Source: Orlajensenia sp037404875 (GTDB lineage Bacteria; Actinomycetota; Actinomycetes; Actinomycetales; Microbacteriaceae). Taken from it: a DNA stretch of 64,000 nucleotides. Below, piece after piece: positions 26,271 to 34,007 of this stretch; position 1 is the first letter of the stretch, and each line of letters starts with the position of its first letter. The translations under genes were made by a program, and so were the position numbers. Below the pieces are notes generated by a model. The model worked only from the letters and a program-made list of their open reading frames with translations, had not been told where the DNA came from and did no database searches. The stretch is taken from positions 4,628 to 68,627 of the forward strand of contig NZ_JBBELO010000012.1 in the NCBI RefSeq assembly GCF_037404875.1, in the 5' to 3' direction.

Positions 26271-26319
26271 ACTTTAGGCCGATTGGCTCTATCGCGAAAG
26301 GCCAATTCGCGATTGGCTC
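26271..26319. promoter_or_regulatory. MocR/yczE divergent control region with direct repeats
   Basis: GATTGGCTC occurs at 26281-26289 and again at 26311-26319, exactly 30 bases apart (three helical turns), with an inverted GCCAAT at 26301-26306. Direct repeats with such spacing are the usual binding pattern of dimeric MocR/GabR proteins. ACTTTA (26271-26276) is the minus-strand TAAAGT box of the regulator gene. Confidence 0.65.
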
Positions 26320-26324
26320 GTGCC

Positions 26325-26987
26325 ATGGCCTTCCCCACCTTCGTGACCGCGAGGCGACGCCCGCGCCGCTTCCTGCACCTGCTCGTCGGCCTCTTCCTCT
26401 ACGGCATCGCGATCGCCCTCATCGTGCGCGGCCAGATCGGCGCCGCCCCGTGGGACGTGCTGAGCCAGGGGATCGTTCTGCACACGGGGCTGAGCTTCGG
26501 AACGGTCGTCGTGATCACGAGCGCGCTCGTGCTGCTGTTGTGGATCCCCCTGCGGCAATGGCCCGGGGTCGGAACCGTGCTCAACGCACTGCTCATCGGA
26601 CCGGCCGCCGACGTGGGCCTCGCCCTCATCCCCGCCGACATGCCCCTGGCGGCCCGCATCGCATCCTTCGTGGCGGGGCTGCTGCTGCTCGCCGTGGCGA
26701 CGGGGCTCTACGTGGGCGCGCAGTTCGGGCCGGGCCCGCGCGATGGCCTCATGACGGGACTGCACCGCCGCACGGGATGGAAGATCTGGATCGTGCGCAC
26801 CGGCATCGAGGGAACCGTCGTGCTTCTCGGCTGGCTGCTCGGCGGCAACGTCGGCATCGGCACGCTCGCTTTCGCCCTGCTCATCGGGCCGCTGTGCCAG
26901 CTCACCCTCCCCCGGTTCGCCCTGCGCCTGCCGCCGAAGCAGGCGGCGACCGTGCCCGGAGCATCCGGGGCAGCGGTCGCCGCCTGA
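26325..26987 (+). CDS. YczE/YyaS/YitT-family membrane protein
   Basis: 220-aa integral membrane protein with about five hydrophobic segments (LLVGLFLYGIAIALIVRG, VVVITSALVLLLWIPL, IASFVAGLLLLAVATGLYVG). The signatures GAAPWDVLSQGI and GPGPRDGLM are typical of the family. Divergent and next to a MocR regulator, as in many actinobacteria and in Bacillus yczE, so it is very likely that regulator's target; the transported or sensed molecule is unknown. ATG 26325 is chosen because an earlier in-frame ATG at 26283 would run through the operator repeats. Confidence 0.88.
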   Translation: MAFPTFVTARRRPRRFLHLLVGLFLYGIAIALIVRGQIGAAPWDVLSQGIVLHTGLSFGTVVVITSALVLLLWIPLRQWPGVGTVLNALLIGPAADVGLALIPADMPLAARIASFVAGLLLLAVATGLYVGAQFGPGPRDGLMTGLHRRTGWKIWIVRTGIEGTVVLLGWLLGGNVGIGTLAFALLIGPLCQLTLPRFALRLPPKQAATVPGASGAAVAA

Positions 26988-26998
26988 ACCGAGTCCCC

Positions 26999-27757
26999 TT
27001 AGAGGGACCGCTCGGCGTAGACGCGCATCGCATCGCGTACGAACGCGGCGCCGACAGGACCGCCGTAGTTCGCCGCGAAGCGTTCATCGGCCACGTACAT
27101 CTCGCCCAGGCCGATGAAGTACGCCTTCGTCGGCCGTCCGCCCTCGCTCCCCGGCGTTCCCGGGATCGAGCCGAGCCAGTCGGCGTGCCGGGCGGCGAGC
27201 GCCTGAGCCTCGTCGCCGGAGGGGTCGATGCCCCGCTCCGCCGCCGCCATCCAGTCGCTGCTCAGCTGCTCCTGTCGCGCCTGCCAGTCCTTCTTCTCCG
27301 CCTCCGATTTCGAGCGCCACCAGGCGTCGCTGCGCGCGTACGCATCCTTTCCCCAGCGCTGCTCCACCTCGTCGCGGTACTGCGTGTGATCGAAGCCGTC
27401 GAACATGTTCTCTGCCATGAGTTGTCCACCTCCCTCCAGTGTTCGTATCGTTCCCTCGACCGAGGCGACCTGCCGCCTCAGCCGCTCCTGCTCGCCGCGC
27501 AACCACGCGAGGTGGGTGCGCAGCGCCTCGCCGGCATCCTCCTGGGCGTCGAGCACCTGGGCGATGGCAGGCAAGCCGAGACCGAGCTCCCTCAGCAGCA
27601 GGATGCGCTGCAGCCGAACCAGCGCCCGCTCGTCGTAGTAGCGGTAGCCGTTGGTTCCGATGCGGGTCGGCGAGAGCAGGCCCTCGTCACCGTAGTGACG
27701 CAGGGTGCGGCTCGTCGTACCCGCACGGCGCGCGATCTCCTGAATCGACCAGTCCAT
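26999..27757 (-). CDS. MerR-family regulator with TipAS antibiotic-recognition domain
   Basis: 252-aa activator. The N-terminal MerR winged helix (WSIQEIARRAGTTSRTLRHYG) and dimerising coiled coil are followed by a TipAS-type domain (MFDGFDHTQYRDEVEQRWG, WRSKSEAEKKDWQ, AYFIGLGEMYVADERF), which in TipA binds thiopeptides. ATG 27755-27757 has a strong GGAAGGGAGAGG site; the in-frame ATG 30 bases earlier has none. It is preceded by a promoter with the 19-base spacer expected for MerR activation, so it likely controls itself. It converges on yczE with an 11-base gap. No other obvious target is adjacent. Confidence 0.92.
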   Translation of the reverse strand: MDWSIQEIARRAGTTSRTLRHYGDEGLLSPTRIGTNGYRYYDERALVRLQRILLLRELGLGLPAIAQVLDAQEDAGEALRTHLAWLRGEQERLRRQVASVEGTIRTLEGGGQLMAENMFDGFDHTQYRDEVEQRWGKDAYARSDAWWRSKSEAEKKDWQARQEQLSSDWMAAAERGIDPSGDEAQALAARHADWLGSIPGTPGSEGGRPTKAYFIGLGEMYVADERFAANYGGPVGAAFVRDAMRVYAERSL

Positions 27758-27785
27758 TCCTCTCCCTTCCGTCGTTGTGTTTCCC

Positions 27786-27816
27786 ACGCTAAAGGTTGAC
27801 GTTGCGGCAAGGTCAA
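27786..27816 (-). promoter_or_regulatory. MerR-type promoter with 19-base spacer
   Basis: On the minus strand TTGACC (27816-27811) and TAGCGT (27791-27786) are separated by 19 bases rather than 17. The spacer contains a TTGAC/GTCAA inverted repeat. This is the layout MerR proteins untwist to activate transcription, supporting autoregulation of the TipAS-domain regulator. Confidence 0.75.
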
Positions 27817-27856
27817 GCAGTCATCCGAATCGCTCTCCAGGGGCACTTGCGGAATG

Positions 27857-27902
27857 CGCCAACGCGATATATCGTGATACTGCGCCAATGCGATATATCG
27901 CG
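27857..27902. promoter_or_regulatory. Two PadR-type ATATAT palindromes
   Basis: CGATATATCG occurs at 27865-27874 and 27891-27900, inside a 26-base direct repeat beginning GCGCCAAYGCGATATATCG. The second copy extends to GCGATATATCGC. It lies just before the DUF4097-PadR operon, 43 bases from the ATG, and is the probable operator of the PadR protein encoded second in that operon. Confidence 0.75.
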
Positions 27903-27944
27903 AGTGCTCCACAGGAGCCGGCGCGAGCAGCGAGGAGAGAACGC

Positions 27945-28790
27945 ATGGCAATCGAGAAGTGGATCATCACGCCCGGGCAGACCAAGGTCATCGACCTCGA
28001 GCAGGTGCGCGCACTCAAGGTGAGCCTCATCGGCGGACGCGTCAACGTGATCGCCCATGACGAGCCCGGTGCACGGGTGGAGGTCACCTCGGTCTCGGGC
28101 AAGGACCTGAAGATCGAGATCGACGGCGACCGCCTGAGCATCGACCACCCGCAACTACGTTGGGACAACTGGATCGACGCCTTCAAGGGCTTCACGGGTC
28201 ACGCCAAGGCCGAGGTGTCGATCCTCGCCCCGCGCGATGTGGCCATCAAGCTCGGCGTCGTCTCGGCCGAGGCCCTGGTGTCGGGCTTCACGAGCGATGC
28301 CCGCCTGAACTCCGTCTCCGGCGACATCGTCGCCGATCACCTCACCGGCGACGTCGAGGTCAACACGGTCAGCGGCGAGCTGAGCGTCGGCAACCACGTG
28401 GGCGCCATCCGCGCGAACACCGTCTCCGGCGACATCACCGCGAGCGGAGAGGTGAGCAAGTTCTCGGCCGACGGCGTCACCGGCAACATGGTGCTCGATT
28501 CCACCGCGGTGCCGCACGAGATCGTCACGAACACCGTCTCGGGCGCGCTCACCGTGCGGATGCTGCAGGGCGCGGGTGCGCGCTACCGGCTCAACACCAT
28601 CTCGGGCACCATCCAGCTCGACGACCTGAGCATGCGGGGCACCATGGGCAAGGGGTTCGAGCGCGTGATCGGCGAACTCGACGGCGTCTGGACCGACGTT
28701 CAGGCGAACTCCGTGTCGGGCAACGTGTCCGTCGTGCGGCGCGTGGCCGAACGGCACGAGGCATCCGCAAGCGAGAGGAGCGCCGAATGA
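27945..28790 (+). CDS. DUF4097-family beta-strand repeat protein
   Basis: 281-aa protein made of repeated short beta strands, seen as recurring NSVSGD/NTVSGE/ANTVSGDI units from about residue 110 to the end, which would wind into a right-handed beta-helix or adhesin-like stack. No signal peptide or membrane segment is visible. ATG 27945 follows GAGGAGAG. Its stop overlaps the start of the PadR gene (ATGA), so regulator and beta-repeat protein are coupled. DUF4097 proteins with PadR partners are common in actinobacteria and Firmicutes, and are usually thought to be envelope-stress related; that role is inference. Confidence 0.9.
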   Translation: MAIEKWIITPGQTKVIDLEQVRALKVSLIGGRVNVIAHDEPGARVEVTSVSGKDLKIEIDGDRLSIDHPQLRWDNWIDAFKGFTGHAKAEVSILAPRDVAIKLGVVSAEALVSGFTSDARLNSVSGDIVADHLTGDVEVNTVSGELSVGNHVGAIRANTVSGDITASGEVSKFSADGVTGNMVLDSTAVPHEIVTNTVSGALTVRMLQGAGARYRLNTISGTIQLDDLSMRGTMGKGFERVIGELDGVWTDVQANSVSGNVSVVRRVAERHEASASERSAE

Positions 28791-29398
28791 CCCCGCCCGT
28801 CTTCGCCCACGGCAACCTGCGCCTCTACCTGCTGAGCCTGCTCTCGGAGGCGCCGCGGCACGGCTACGAGCTCATCCAGGCATTGAGCGACCGCTTCGGC
28901 GGCACCTACAGCCCGAGCGCGGGCACCATCTACCCGCGACTCGCCAAGCTCGAGGAGGAGGGGCTGGTGACCAAGCAGAGCGACGGACGCAAGACCACCT
29001 ACTTCATCACCGATGCCGGCCGGGCCGAGCTCGCGGAGCGCGGGCACGAACTCGACGCGATCGAAGACGAGTTGACCGACTCCGTGCGCCGGCTCGCCGA
29101 TGAGGTACGCTCCGGCGTGACCGCGGCGATGAAGAGCCTGCGCGCCGATCTCGCGAGCGCCGCCCGCGACGCCAAGCGGTCCGCTCGCCCGGCCGAGTCC
29201 TCGCCGAACACACAGCAGGACTCGAACCGTGCCGTTCAGGACGCGGAGGTCGTGATCAACCAGTTCCGCCAGCAGCTGCGCACCGACCTGCGCCTGCAGG
29301 CGGCGCGCGGACAGGTGAACAGCGCGAGCGTCGATGCGCTGCGCGAGCAGCTGGACCGGGTGCGGGCGGAATTCCTCGCCTCCCTGCCCCAGGCCTGA
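28787..29398 (+). CDS. PadR-family transcriptional regulator
   Basis: 203-aa regulator. Residues 1-85 form the PadR winged helix: LRLYLLSLLSEAPRHGYELI, GGTYSPSAGTIYPRLAKLE, GRKTTYFITDAGRAEL. The remaining 110 residues are helical and charged and form a probable dimerisation arm (EVVINQFRQQLRTDLRLQA). It is translationally coupled to the DUF4097 gene and probably binds the two CGATATATCG sites upstream of the operon. It is unrelated in detail to the second PadR gene at 53787-54377, which controls an exporter. Confidence 0.92.
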   Translation: MTPPVFAHGNLRLYLLSLLSEAPRHGYELIQALSDRFGGTYSPSAGTIYPRLAKLEEEGLVTKQSDGRKTTYFITDAGRAELAERGHELDAIEDELTDSVRRLADEVRSGVTAAMKSLRADLASAARDAKRSARPAESSPNTQQDSNRAVQDAEVVINQFRQQLRTDLRLQAARGQVNSASVDALREQLDRVRAEFLASLPQA

Positions 29399-29405
29399 TC
29401 CTCGC

Positions 29406-29463
29406 CGATTTGCCACTTCTGGTGGGTTCGACGCCCCTTGATCCCACCAGAAGTGGCAAATCG
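29406..29463. repeat. Perfect 21-bp inverted repeat, terminator-like
   Basis: Bases 29406-29426 and 29443-29463 are exact reverse complements, with a 16-base loop (arm core TTTGCCACTTCTGGTGGG). It lies eight bases after the PadR gene and could end that transcript, but lacks a T run and is much longer than needed. It resembles in style the palindromes at 41871-41990 and 57867-57925, which also begin with a short word mirrored at the far end. Confidence 0.85.
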
Positions 29464-29499
29464 ACCGGAGAAGTGAACCCGAGGGGAATCAATCCCAGC

Positions 29500-29527
29500 T
29501 TGACAGCGTTACGCGCGCGAGTAGGTT
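29500..29527 (+). promoter_or_regulatory. Promoter of the KimA-like transporter gene
   Basis: TTGACA (29500-29505) and TAGGTT (29522-29527) with a 16-base spacer. The -10 box ends eight bases before the GTG start, so the message has little or no leader. The -35 is consensus. Confidence 0.65.
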
Positions 29528-29535
29528 AGTCCCTC

Positions 29536-31656
29536 GTGGCAAATGACGGGGTCGCAGCACCCCCACCCGAATTGAAGTCGCCGAAACACTGGATCATCGG
29601 CGAGCCGCTCTCCAGCGAGCACCTCGAGGGACAGCTGCTGCCCAAGTACCTCGCGCTGCCGATCTTCGCGAGCGATCCGCTCTCGTCCGTGGCCTACGCG
29701 CCGCAGGAACTCATGATGATCCTGCTCGTCGGCGGGCTCTCGTTCCTCACCTTCGCACCGTGGGTGGCCGCCGCCGTCGTGGTGCTGCTCATCACCGTCG
29801 TGATGTCGTACCGGCAGCTCGTGAAGGCCTATCCCTCCGGCGGCGGCGACTACGAGGTCGCCCACAAGAACCTCGGCGAGAAGGCCGGACTCGTCGTCGC
29901 ATCCGCCCTTCTCGTGGACTACGTGATGACCGTCGTCGTGTCGGTCGCATCCGGCGTCGACAACATCATCTCCGCCATCCCGGGGCTGGCTGGGTTCCGG
30001 GTGGAACTGGCCGTCGGCTTCGTCATCGTGCTCGCCGCCATCAACCTGCGCGGCGTGAGCGAGTCGAGCAAGGCCTTCGCCATTCCCACGTACGTCTTCA
30101 TCGGCAGCGTCGCGCTCATGGTCATCGTCGGCGCCGCCCGCATCTTCGCGGGTGACGTGCCCGTCGCCGAGAGCGCCGGCTATGAGGTGAAGGCCGAGCA
30201 GATGACGCAGGCGGCCATCGTGCTGCTCCTGCTGCGCTCCTTCGCAAGCGGATGCTCGGCCTTGACGGGCGTGGAGGCCATCGCGAACGGCGTTCCCGCC
30301 TTCCGCCAGCCGAAGGTCAAGAACGCCCAGCGCACGCTGCTTCTCATGGGCGGCATCGCGATCGGACTGTTCGCCGGCCTCACCGTGATCGCCCTGTTCT
30401 CGGGTGTGCACTACGCCGAGAACCCCTGCGACCTCGTGGGCTGGGCGCAGTGCGCGACCGACCCGCAGCGCTCACTCATGGCGCAGGTGGCCGCGGCGGT
30501 GTTCGGCAACAACACCTTCTTCTTCTTCGTCATCCAGGCGGCGACGGCGCTCGTGCTGCTGCTCGCGGCGAACACCGCGTTCAACGGCTTCCCGCTGCTC
30601 GGGTCCGTGCTCGCCAAAGACGGCTACGCCCCCAAGTCGCTCTCCACCCGCGGCGACCGCCTCATCTACTCCAACGGCGTGCTGCTGCTCGCCTTGGCGG
30701 CCGTGTTCATCCTGCTCGTCTTCCAGGCGAACCTCACCGTGCTCATCCAGCTCTACATCATCGGCGTGTTCGTCTCGTTCACCCTCGGCCAGTCGGGCAT
30801 GGTGCGCCACTGGCTCCGTGAGCTGCGAAAGCCGGGCGCCCACAGGGCTTCGATCATCAAGAGCCTCACCATCAATTCGCTCGGTGCGGCCATGACGGCC
30901 GTCGTGCTCGTCGTCGTCACGATCACGAAGTTCCAGCACGGTGCCTGGATCGTCTTCGTGATGATGCCGATCCTGTTCACGCTCATGCTCGGGGTGAACC
31001 GCTACTACCGCGACGTGGCCAAGGAGGTGGAGGTTGATCCGACGACCACCTTCGGCTCGCAGGGCGATCACGCCATCGTGCTCGTGGGCAAGATGCAGAA
31101 GCCGGTGCTCAAGGCCTTGGACTACGCCATCGCCGCACGTCACGAGAGCCTCGAGGCCGTCCACGTCTCCATCGACGATGCGGAGACCAAGCACCTCAAG
31201 AAGGAATGGGCGGCGATGAACATCCAGGTGCCGCTGCGCATCGTGCGTTCGCCCTACCGCGACATCAGCTACCCCCTCATCGCGCACATCAAGGGCCGGC
31301 GTGCCGAGCACGGCTCCGAGGTGACGACCATCTACATGCCGCAGTACATCGTGGGCCACTGGTGGGAGACCCTGCTGCACAACCACAAGGCCCGTCGCAT
31401 CCGTCAGAAGCTCATGCTCGTGCACGGCGTGACGATCGCGCTCGTGCCGTGGCTGCTCGACTCCTCCACGCTCATCTACGGCCGCCGCTCTCGGCCCCTT
31501 CCCGGTCAGGACCGGCGCGGCGAGCCCGTGCGGCCGGCCGCCCGGCGTCCGTTGCCGATTCCCCCGCCTGCCAAGGCCGGCGCCGCAACGGTCACGGTCG
31601 GTGCGCCTCCCGCGGTCTCGCGGCCGTCGTCGTCGCGGCGCCGCAAGCGCAAGTAA
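29536..31656 (+). CDS. APC-superfamily permease, KimA-like potassium transporter
   Basis: 706-aa membrane protein. The start KYLALPIFASDPLSSVAYAPQE is the signature of the KimA group of the APC superfamily, proton-coupled K+ importers. About twelve hydrophobic segments run to residue 470; the C-terminal 230 residues are cytoplasmic with a universal-stress-like alpha/beta region (HAIVLVGKMQKPVLKALDYA) and a basic Pro-rich tail. GTG 29536 is the only start consistent with the promoter just upstream. In Bacillus KimA is controlled by c-di-AMP; no riboswitch fits here because the message appears leaderless. Transport of other cations or of amino acids cannot be excluded. Confidence 0.85.
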   Translation: MANDGVAAPPPELKSPKHWIIGEPLSSEHLEGQLLPKYLALPIFASDPLSSVAYAPQELMMILLVGGLSFLTFAPWVAAAVVVLLITVVMSYRQLVKAYPSGGGDYEVAHKNLGEKAGLVVASALLVDYVMTVVVSVASGVDNIISAIPGLAGFRVELAVGFVIVLAAINLRGVSESSKAFAIPTYVFIGSVALMVIVGAARIFAGDVPVAESAGYEVKAEQMTQAAIVLLLLRSFASGCSALTGVEAIANGVPAFRQPKVKNAQRTLLLMGGIAIGLFAGLTVIALFSGVHYAENPCDLVGWAQCATDPQRSLMAQVAAAVFGNNTFFFFVIQAATALVLLLAANTAFNGFPLLGSVLAKDGYAPKSLSTRGDRLIYSNGVLLLALAAVFILLVFQANLTVLIQLYIIGVFVSFTLGQSGMVRHWLRELRKPGAHRASIIKSLTINSLGAAMTAVVLVVVTITKFQHGAWIVFVMMPILFTLMLGVNRYYRDVAKEVEVDPTTTFGSQGDHAIVLVGKMQKPVLKALDYAIAARHESLEAVHVSIDDAETKHLKKEWAAMNIQVPLRIVRSPYRDISYPLIAHIKGRRAEHGSEVTTIYMPQYIVGHWWETLLHNHKARRIRQKLMLVHGVTIALVPWLLDSSTLIYGRRSRPLPGQDRRGEPVRPAARRPLPIPPPAKAGAATVTVGAPPAVSRPSSSRRRKRK

Positions 31657-31678
31657 CACGGGGGCGCCCCAGCGGTTC

Positions 31679-31684
31679 TACGAT
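31679..31684 (+). promoter_or_regulatory. -10 box of the fluoride-channel pair, leaderless
   Basis: TACGAT, six bases before GTG 31691. This leaves no room for a fluoride riboswitch in front of the pair. Confidence 0.5.
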
Positions 31685-31690
31685 GGCCGA

Positions 31691-32149
31691 GTGACTCCCG
31701 CCCCTGCGTCCCCCGCCCGACAGGGCCTGGGGCGCTCGGTGAGTGCCGTGGCCGTCGGCGGCCTGGTGGGCACCGGCATCCGCCTGGCGATCGACGCGGT
31801 CCTTCCGCACGCCGGCGCCGACTTCCCGTGGGCGACCCTTCTCATCAATGTGTCCGGAGCGCTCGCCCTGGGCTGGCTCGTCGGGGGCATCTGGAAGCGC
31901 CCCCACGTGCCCTCCTGGCTTCGGGCCGGACTCGGCGCCGGGGTACTCGGCTCCTACACGACGTTCTCGGCCATGGTCGTCTCCGTCATCGACATGGGCG
32001 CGTCGGATGCCGGGGCCGGCGCGGCCGCCTACCTGGCCGCCTCGCTCGTCGTCGGATTCGCCGCCGCTGCTCTGGGGCTCGCCGTCGGCTCGCGCCAGGC
32101 GCACCGGCGCATGCCGCATTCCATCGACGATGCGGGCCGCACGCTATGA
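31691..32149 (+). CDS. crcB: Fluoride channel subunit CrcB/FluC (first of pair)
   Basis: 152-aa four-helix membrane protein exporting fluoride. Signatures: GTGIRLAIDA in helix 1, FPWATLLINVSGALALGWLVG in helix 2 and the conserved GSYTTFSAMVV loop in helix 3. The C-terminus has a basic tail. GTG 31691 is chosen because a TACGAT box lies six bases before it. Its stop overlaps the second CrcB gene (ATGA); heterodimeric fluoride channels encoded by two adjacent genes are typical of Gram-positive bacteria. Confidence 0.93.
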   Translation: MTPAPASPARQGLGRSVSAVAVGGLVGTGIRLAIDAVLPHAGADFPWATLLINVSGALALGWLVGGIWKRPHVPSWLRAGLGAGVLGSYTTFSAMVVSVIDMGASDAGAGAAAYLAASLVVGFAAAALGLAVGSRQAHRRMPHSIDDAGRTL

Positions 32150-32514
32150 GCGTGCTCGCGGTCGTGGGTGCGCTGCTCGGCGGGTCGTTCGGTGCCGTCG
32201 CCCGCTTTCTCCTGGCCTACCGGTTGCCGGTTCGGCGCGGTCACCTGCCGTGGGGAGTGCTCGTCGCAAACGTGGTCGGTTCGGGGATCGGCGGAGGAAT
32301 CCTGGCGCTCGCGGGGCGCGCAGCCGTCTCGGCGGACTGGAAGTACGTCATCCTCAGCGGCCTGTGCGGCGGGCTCACGACCTTCAGCACCTGGAGCGTC
32401 GAGAGCATCGAGCTGCTCGACGGCGGGCGCTGGCGCGCCGCCGTGTTGAACGTGCTCGTCAATCTCGCGCTCGGGTTCGCCGCCGCTGGGGGCGCGTACC
32501 TGCTGCTGCGCTGA
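32146..32514 (+). CDS. crcB: Fluoride channel subunit CrcB/FluC (second of pair)
   Basis: 122-aa partner subunit with four hydrophobic helices. The signature segments are GGSFGAVARFLLAYRL, LPWGVLVANVVGSGIGGGI and the fluoride-site loop GLCGGLTTFSTWSVESIEL. ATG 32146 sits in an ATGA overlap with the first subunit, so the two are made in equal amounts. The next gene is convergent, 14 bases away. Confidence 0.94.
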   Translation: MSVLAVVGALLGGSFGAVARFLLAYRLPVRRGHLPWGVLVANVVGSGIGGGILALAGRAAVSADWKYVILSGLCGGLTTFSTWSVESIELLDGGRWRAAVLNVLVNLALGFAAAGGAYLLLR

Positions 32515-32528
32515 TCGGCAGCTCGGCC

Positions 32529-33596
32529 TCAGAGCATCGAGACGATCTGACGGGCGATCATGCGCCCGGCCCGCTGCGCCCCGATCGTGGAGGCCTGCGG
32601 CCCGTAGCCGGCGAGGAAGATGCGGGGATCCGTCCACGACGCGCCGTTGCCCACGCTGATTCCGCCGGCCTTCTCGCGCAGCCGCAGCGGCCCCAGGTGT
32701 CGCAGCTCCGGCCGGAATCCCGTTGCCCAGATGATGGCATCCGCGGGGGCGAAGCTGCCGTCGTCCCATCGCACGCCGTCGGGCTCGATGCGGTCGAACA
32801 TCGGCCTGGCCACGAGCAGCCCCCGCTGGATGCCTGCGGCGATGCGACGCGACTTCGGCACACCCGTTCCGCTCACGATGCTCGGAAGGGCGCGCCCGGA
32901 TCGCGCCGCCTCGTCCTGCATCGCGACGGCGGCGGATGCGCCCTCGAGGTCGAGGTGCTCCGAATCGATCCAGTCGATGGGGCGCCGCGACACCCACTGC
33001 TGCGAGGCGGCGACCCCTTCCAGCTCGAGCATGAAGCCGATCGCCGACGTGCCTCCCCCGACGACGATCACGTTCTGGCCGCGGAACTGCTCGGCCGAGA
33101 CGTAGTCGGCGGTGTGCACATGAGAGCCGCGGAAGTCGCGCATGCCGGGGTAATACGGCACGAACGGCGAGCCCCAGGTTCCGGTGGCGTTCACGAGGAA
33201 CTGGGTGATCGTACTGCCGCGGCTGTGGCGCAGGATGAGATCGGCGCCCCGGTTCTCGACGCCGGTCACCGAGACGGGCCGCTGCACGTTCAGCTGGTAG
33301 TACTGCTCGTAACTGCCGTAGTAGGCGGCCACGATGTCGCGCGCCGGCCAGTCGCGGTCGGCAGTCTCGAACGAGAGTCCCATCTCGGCCATGCCCGGGA
33401 GGTCGTTCACCCGATGCGCACTGCCGAGCTTCAACGCCTCCCAGCGGTGCTGCCAGGCGCCACCGGCACTCGGACCGCGGTCGTAGACGATGAAATCGCT
33501 GCCAGGGGCCAATTCGAAGCGCCGCAGGTAATAGGCGACGGACAGGCCCGCCTGACCCGCGCCGATGATCACGACCCTGGTCCGCTCGATTGCCAT
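32529..33596 (-). CDS. Flavin-containing monooxygenase-like FAD oxidoreductase
   Basis: 355-aa cytoplasmic flavoprotein of the CzcO/Trk-type NAD(P)-binding group. The FAD Rossmann motif is VVIIGAGQAGLSVAYYL at the N-terminus; a second nucleotide site is VIVVGGGTSAIGFML (about residues 175-190); ATGFRPEL near 295 is the conserved ATG box. The WQHRWEALKLGS segment is typical of the group. The substrate cannot be told from the sequence. It is transcribed alone and convergently with the fluoride channel pair. Confidence 0.88.
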   Translation of the reverse strand: MAIERTRVVIIGAGQAGLSVAYYLRRFELAPGSDFIVYDRGPSAGGAWQHRWEALKLGSAHRVNDLPGMAEMGLSFETADRDWPARDIVAAYYGSYEQYYQLNVQRPVSVTGVENRGADLILRHSRGSTITQFLVNATGTWGSPFVPYYPGMRDFRGSHVHTADYVSAEQFRGQNVIVVGGGTSAIGFMLELEGVAASQQWVSRRPIDWIDSEHLDLEGASAAVAMQDEAARSGRALPSIVSGTGVPKSRRIAAGIQRGLLVARPMFDRIEPDGVRWDDGSFAPADAIIWATGFRPELRHLGPLRLREKAGGISVGNGASWTDPRIFLAGYGPQASTIGAQRAGRMIARQIVSML

Positions 33597-33743
33597 AACG
33601 CCCCATATCCCAACATGTGGCGCTGTGAGCCGTGCCCTGGGCGCTCCAGCCCATCATGCTAAACTAATCCGAAGTTTTCATTACCGGTTCACACGCCGGT
33701 GTGCGCATCGCGCCGCCGGCCAGTCATCGTGAGGGGGTCTCGC

Positions 33744-33950
33744 ATGGGGCGCGGCCGTCAAAAAGCGAAGCACACCAAGGTTGCTCGCGAGCTCAAGTAC
33801 TTCAGCCCGGACACCAATTACAGTGCCCTGGAGCGGGAGTTGAGCCACGGCGATGAGCGCCTGGATGAAGACCTCGCCAAGTGGCCGGAGTACGACCCCG
33901 ATGACTACGTGGACCACTACGCCGCCGAAGACGAGCCCAAGCGCGCCTGA
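33744..33950 (+). CDS. DUF3073 small conserved protein
   Basis: 68-aa, highly charged protein beginning MGRGRQKAKHTKVARELKY and ending with an acidic tail (DDYVDHYAAEDEP), the DUF3073 pattern known only from actinobacteria. The basic start and acidic end suggest nucleic-acid or ribosome contact, but no function is established. ATG 33744 follows GAGGGGG. A TAAACT -10 box is at 33660-33665; the 147-base gap before the gene shows nothing else clear. Confidence 0.9.
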   Translation: MGRGRQKAKHTKVARELKYFSPDTNYSALERELSHGDERLDEDLAKWPEYDPDDYVDHYAAEDEPKRA

Positions 33951-34007
33951 GTTCGACCTTCGGCCGCTGATCCGCATTCCTCGCGAGACGACCTGTGCCC
34001 GCTGGAG

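Noticed and set aside
31660..31691. Fluoride riboswitch before the crcB pair
   Set aside because: Only about 34 bases separate the genes and a -10 box sits six bases before the start codon, so there is no leader to hold one.
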